8,221 nt of DNA from Deltaproteobacteria bacterium. GTDB lineage: Bacteria; Desulfobacterota; BSN033; UBA1163. Positions 5,756 through 8,221 of this stretch are shown here, piece by piece. Position numbers and translations under genes: made by a program. Under the pieces are notes generated by a model that ran no database searches, was not told the origin of the DNA, and saw only the letters and a program-made list of their open reading frames with translations. Position 1 is the first letter of the stretch, and every line of letters begins with the position of its first letter. The stretch is from assembly GCA_016875155.1 (NCBI GenBank), contig VGSD01000107.1:1-8221 (forward strand), read 5' to 3'.

Positions 5756-6712
5756 TTAAGCCATTTTCTTGACAATTTCTTGAAACCCATCCACCAGTCT
5801 TTGAATCACTGTGGCTGTAGGAAGTATCTCCCTGATTAAGCCCGCTGAGGACCCGCTGTAAACTTCCCCATTTTCGAGGTCCCCTTCGATTTGACCTTTT
5901 CTCGCCCGGCTGTAACCCAGGAAGTCTCTGATTTCCTCAGTCGAAGCCCCGGAAGCTTCCAATTCTAATAATTGCCTTGTAAATTCCGTTCTGAGGCTCC
6001 TTGTAGGTAACAGCTTCCGACAAGTGATGACTGTATCCGTATCTTTGGCATCTATAATGGCCTGTTTATAATTTATGTGTGCAATATTCTCTTCAACGGC
6101 TACAAAGCGGGTGCCTATCTGCACACCCTCAGCCCCAAGCGCAAAGGCTGCCACAACCCCCCTTGCATCGACAATCCCACCTGCCGCAATGATGGGGATA
6201 GAGACCACATCAGCCACTTGAGGGACTAAAGAAAAAAGAGGTATTTCGTCAAACCCCACATAAGCCGCTGCCTCAACCCCTGCAACAATGAGGGCATCCA
6301 CTTTCGAGGAATCTGCCCTCTTGGCCTGTGCTACTGAACTGACAACATGGAGGACCTTCATCCCAGCTTGATGCAGAAGATCAGTAAAATGGCTGGGATC
6401 TCCTCCTGATGTTATTACAATTCGGATTCCTTCTTTCAGGAGAACATCAACAAGAATTCCACTCTGTTTGAGATACAAAGGAATATTCACCGCAAATGGT
6501 TTTTCCGTCAGATCCCTGACTTTGGTTATCTGGAATCTTAGATTTTTTAAAGCATCTCCGTTTTTTTCCATTCCTGCAAAAGGACTGAGAACACCCATGC
6601 CTCCCGCATTGGAAACAGCCCCAGCAAGCTCAGCCGTGGAAATCCAAAGCATCCCTCCTTGAATAATAGGGTATGCTATTCCAAGGAGGTCGCAGACACG
6701 GGTTTTCTTCAT
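5756..6712 (-). CDS. nitronate monooxygenase-like / FabK-like flavoprotein with the catalytic His replaced
   Basis: A complete 318-residue FMN-binding TIM-barrel protein of the 2-nitropropane dioxygenase/nitronate monooxygenase (COG2070) group, which also includes the enoyl-ACP reductase FabK. Seen in order: YPIIQGGM (14-21), NAGGMGVLSPF (35-45), FAVNIPL (73-79), VITSGGDPS (99-107), HVVSSVAQAKRA, DALIVAGVEAAAYVG (139-153), IPIIAAGGIVDARGVVAAFALGAEGVQIGTRF spread over 172-203 (phosphate-binding glycines of FMN). The family's EAGGHxG, bearing the catalytic histidine, is here EAAAYVG, so His becomes Tyr151. Oxidation of nitronates by the usual base mechanism is therefore doubtful; another flavin-dependent reduction or oxidation may apply. 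ATG at 6712 has TGAGGG six nucleotides upstream, overlapping the stop of the preceding gene (9-nt gap), so the two are an operon. Length agrees with family members (310-350). Confidence 0.87.
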   Translation of the reverse strand: MKKTRVCDLLGIAYPIIQGGMLWISTAELAGAVSNAGGMGVLSPFAGMEKNGDALKNLRFQITKVRDLTEKPFAVNIPLYLKQSGILVDVLLKEGIRIVITSGGDPSHFTDLLHQAGMKVLHVVSSVAQAKRADSSKVDALIVAGVEAAAYVGFDEIPLFSLVPQVADVVSIPIIAAGGIVDARGVVAAFALGAEGVQIGTRFVAVEENIAHINYKQAIIDAKDTDTVITCRKLLPTRSLRTEFTRQLLELEASGASTEEIRDFLGYSRARKGQIEGDLENGEVYSGSSAGLIREILPTATVIQRLVDGFQEIVKKMA

Positions 6713-6721
6713 GATCTACCC

Positions 6722-7390
6722 TCAAATGACTTTGTCTTTGTTTCCCCGGATTTTGTTCATCAGAATAGCTTTATTTAAGCGTGCTTTTTGATATTGAGGA
6801 TTTAGTTTGATCGCCATCTCATAGTTGGTCAATGCTTTAGCGAATTCCCCTTTTTCGAAACATTCGTTACCCAAACTATTGAAAATATCAGCCACAAGCT
6901 CTCTGTCCCCCCATCTCGTTCTCGATGGATGATCCAAATGCCCTTTATAATCAAACCCGTATGGTAGAATATTATCAATATCGATTGTTGATTCTTCGGT
7001 TTGAAGAAGAGTCAGGACATGAGGCCCAATCCCAAAGGCATACTCCAGGTAGAGTGCCTCTGCGTCGATTCCCATTTTTCTAAGAAGGCAATTATAAAGG
7101 AGTGTGAGACCCAAGCAGTTTCCGACAGCTCTTTTGTCTTTGCAAAGTTGGGCATCGATGACAGCACTTAATCTGAACTGACCATGCCGTTCATAACGAG
7201 TTGGCTTCTCTTTCCACAACCAGTTGAAAAGGTCTTGCGCTTTTATGAATGGATCGAGAATTGGTGAAATCTCAGAGAAAAACTGTTGGAGGATCAGATG
7301 AATCCTATCGTCGTAGATGGCTAATTCGCCTTTTAGATTTACGCCTGAAACTACAAGAGCCTCCTTTTCAAAACTAAATTTCTTCTCCAT
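6722..7390 (-). CDS. transglutaminase-like fold protein with C-terminal TPR repeat
   Basis: A 222-residue protein. The middle resembles the transglutaminase-like cysteine-protease fold (as in SirB1/YebA-type proteins): Cys92 in VGNCLGLTLLYNCLLRKMGI, His124 in GPHVLTLL and Asp137 in STIDIDN form a plausible Cys-His-Asp triad. The C-terminal part (about 166-210) is a tetratricopeptide repeat, IFNSLGNECFEKGEFAKALTNYEMAIKLNP, likely a protein-interaction surface. No signal peptide or membrane segment is present, so it should be cytosolic. The start ATG at 7390 has only TAGGG close by, a poor ribosome-binding site, and the gap to the upstream MBL-fold gene is 9 nt, suggesting coupling by reinitiation. 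The gene downstream follows after 9 nt. Role in this cluster is unknown; protease, cross-linking, or a non-catalytic scaffold are all possible. Confidence 0.7.
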   Translation of the reverse strand: MEKKFSFEKEALVVSGVNLKGELAIYDDRIHLILQQFFSEISPILDPFIKAQDLFNWLWKEKPTRYERHGQFRLSAVIDAQLCKDKRAVGNCLGLTLLYNCLLRKMGIDAEALYLEYAFGIGPHVLTLLQTEESTIDIDNILPYGFDYKGHLDHPSRTRWGDRELVADIFNSLGNECFEKGEFAKALTNYEMAIKLNPQYQKARLNKAILMNKIRGNKDKVI

Positions 7391-7399
7391 ACCCTAAAC

Positions 7400-8221
7400 T
7401 TAGGACTTAGAACTCAAAGAGTAGATGATCCTCTGCTCTACCTTCTCCTTTCTTATAATCCCTGTTTCCTCGAGATATTTCAAGTGAGCAATTGCCTCGC
7501 CCATAGCAAACCATTTTTGCGGAACAGGGAATAAATCCCAAGAATCATAAACAATATCCCAACTCATCTCGGACGCTATTTGAAAAGCACTCTTCATCCC
7601 TTTTCCCAAAATTGAAATGGTCTCATCAAGTCTCTCCTGATGATGATGTTTCAATTCCTGAATTCTCTCTTTACAATTCCTGATAATACCCCTGTGGCCG
7701 GGCAGTACAAGCTCAATATCGAGCTTATAGACCTTGTCCAGGCTTGCCAGATATGCCTTTAAGGGATCCCACTCGTCAGACATTAATAGAATGTTGGGGG
7801 TTATATCGCCAAGAACATGATCTCCAGCCACAAGGATCTTCTTGCTTGGCTCATAAAGACACATATGGCCCTTGGTATGACCTGGCGTCTCAACACAACG
7901 GAATATGAAGTCTGAGATACGAATGGTATTCCCTTCTTTCAAAATACAAAAATCCAGATCCTCTTTCGGCCTGTATTTAAAACCAGGATGGGTGTAGGAG
8001 ATGGTTTGAAGTTCATCTTCAGGAAACCCATTCAAACGGGCAAAGGCAATAAGATCATCCAGAAAGATGCCAGCTTTAATCCGATCAGCGTCTGGCCGGT
8101 TGAAGTATATCGTTGAGCTATTTGTAACGAGGCTCGAGACAAGACCAAGATGGTCTGAGTGTACATGGGTAATATAAAAATCTGTTTTCCTTATATCAAC
8201 TGCAAGTTCCCTCAAACTAGC
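7400..8221 (-). CDS. metallo-beta-lactamase-fold hydrolase with C-terminal winged-helix-like domain, N-terminus outside window
   Basis: The frame is open to the right edge. The first in-window start-like codon (TTG at 8215) is probably not the real start, because the metal-binding motif would begin at residue 17, whereas family members have several dozen residues before it. Numbering from that TTG, the metal ligands are THVHSDHLG (His17, His19, Asp21, His22), His113 in ETPGHTKGH, Asp132 in VAGDHVLGDITPN and His174 in VLPGHRG, a full set for a binuclear site. After about residue 190 a helical, charged region ending WFAMGEAIAHLKYLEETGIIRKE resembles the winged-helix tail of LACTB2-type MBL proteins. 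Such enzymes hydrolyse thioesters, lactones or nucleic acids, so an acyl-CoA or other thioester substrate is conceivable given the CoA-transferases downstream, but this is inference. It is the first gene of the visible leftward cluster. Confidence 0.88.
   Translation of the reverse strand, partial: ASLRELAVDIRKTDFYITHVHSDHLGLVSSLVTNSSTIYFNRPDADRIKAGIFLDDLIAFARLNGFPEDELQTISYTHPGFKYRPKEDLDFCILKEGNTIRISDFIFRCVETPGHTKGHMCLYEPSKKILVAGDHVLGDITPNILLMSDEWDPLKAYLASLDKVYKLDIELVLPGHRGIIRNCKERIQELKHHHQERLDETISILGKGMKSAFQIASEMSWDIVYDSWDLFPVPQKWFAMGEAIAHLKYLEETGIIRKEKVEQRIIYSLSSKS

Noticed and set aside
5602..5790. A 62-codon minus-strand frame containing MLKRVQHDK and LKQVQDL
   Set aside because: It is translation of the 157-bp repeat plus flanking sequence. 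Such KQVQHD-like peptides are a known annotation artefact of dispersed hairpin repeats, and it overlaps the end of the NMO-like gene.
8213..8215. TTG at 8215 as the start of the MBL-fold gene
   Set aside because: The frame is open to the window edge and the HxHxDH motif would sit at residue 17, too early for this fold, so the gene almost certainly begins outside the window.

Overview
The window looks like an accessory catabolic region of a moderately AT-rich, probably anaerobic bacterium. An uncultured Desulfobacterota-type lineage fits best: it carries an archaeal-type phosphoglycerate mutase, a paired class III CoA-transferase, a histone-deacetylase-fold hydrolase, and dispersed intergenic repeats that read as short 'KQVQHD'-type peptides when translated. 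The taxonomic call is inference only. No rRNA, tRNA, CRISPR array, transposase or phage gene is visible.

Layout. Positions 1-1240 lie on the minus strand: a histone-deacetylase-superfamily protein (374-1240, GTG start), followed downstream by the 5' part of a cofactor-independent phosphoglycerate mutase (1-280, cut by the window edge). An 8-codon leader ORF with a strong Shine-Dalgarno sequence overlaps the mutase start codon. Positions 1241-1604 are a divergent intergenic region holding an 80-bp inverted repeat and copy 1 of a 157-bp repeat. Positions 1605-3152 on the plus strand encode a YtcJ-type metal-dependent amidohydrolase, whose stop codon overlaps the stop of the convergent gene. From 3149 to the right edge all genes are on the minus strand. 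In transcription order they are a metallo-beta-lactamase-fold hydrolase (7400-8221, N-terminus outside the window), a transglutaminase-like/TPR protein (6722-7390), a nitronate-monooxygenase-like flavoprotein (5756-6712), repeat copy 2 (5573-5729), and two CaiB/BaiF CoA-transferase subunits (4349-5569 and 3149-4336).

How the genes may work together. The first three genes of the left-going cluster are 9 nt apart and the CoA-transferase genes are 12 nt apart, so each block is probably co-transcribed. The two CoA-transferase paralogues look like one active subunit (Asp163 present) and one subunit without the catalytic Asp, which suggests a heteromeric CoA-transferase activating a carboxylic acid. 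The substrate cannot be read from the sequence. The amidohydrolase could feed a carboxylate into such a route, but that is only a guess from proximity.

Most notable points: two near-identical 157-bp structured repeats in direct orientation bracket exactly the amidohydrolase and CoA-transferase genes (4,211-bp offset); three enzymes lack a residue normally considered catalytic (HDAC-type Tyr, NMO-type His, CoA-transferase Asp); and the mutase has a translationally overlapping leader ORF.
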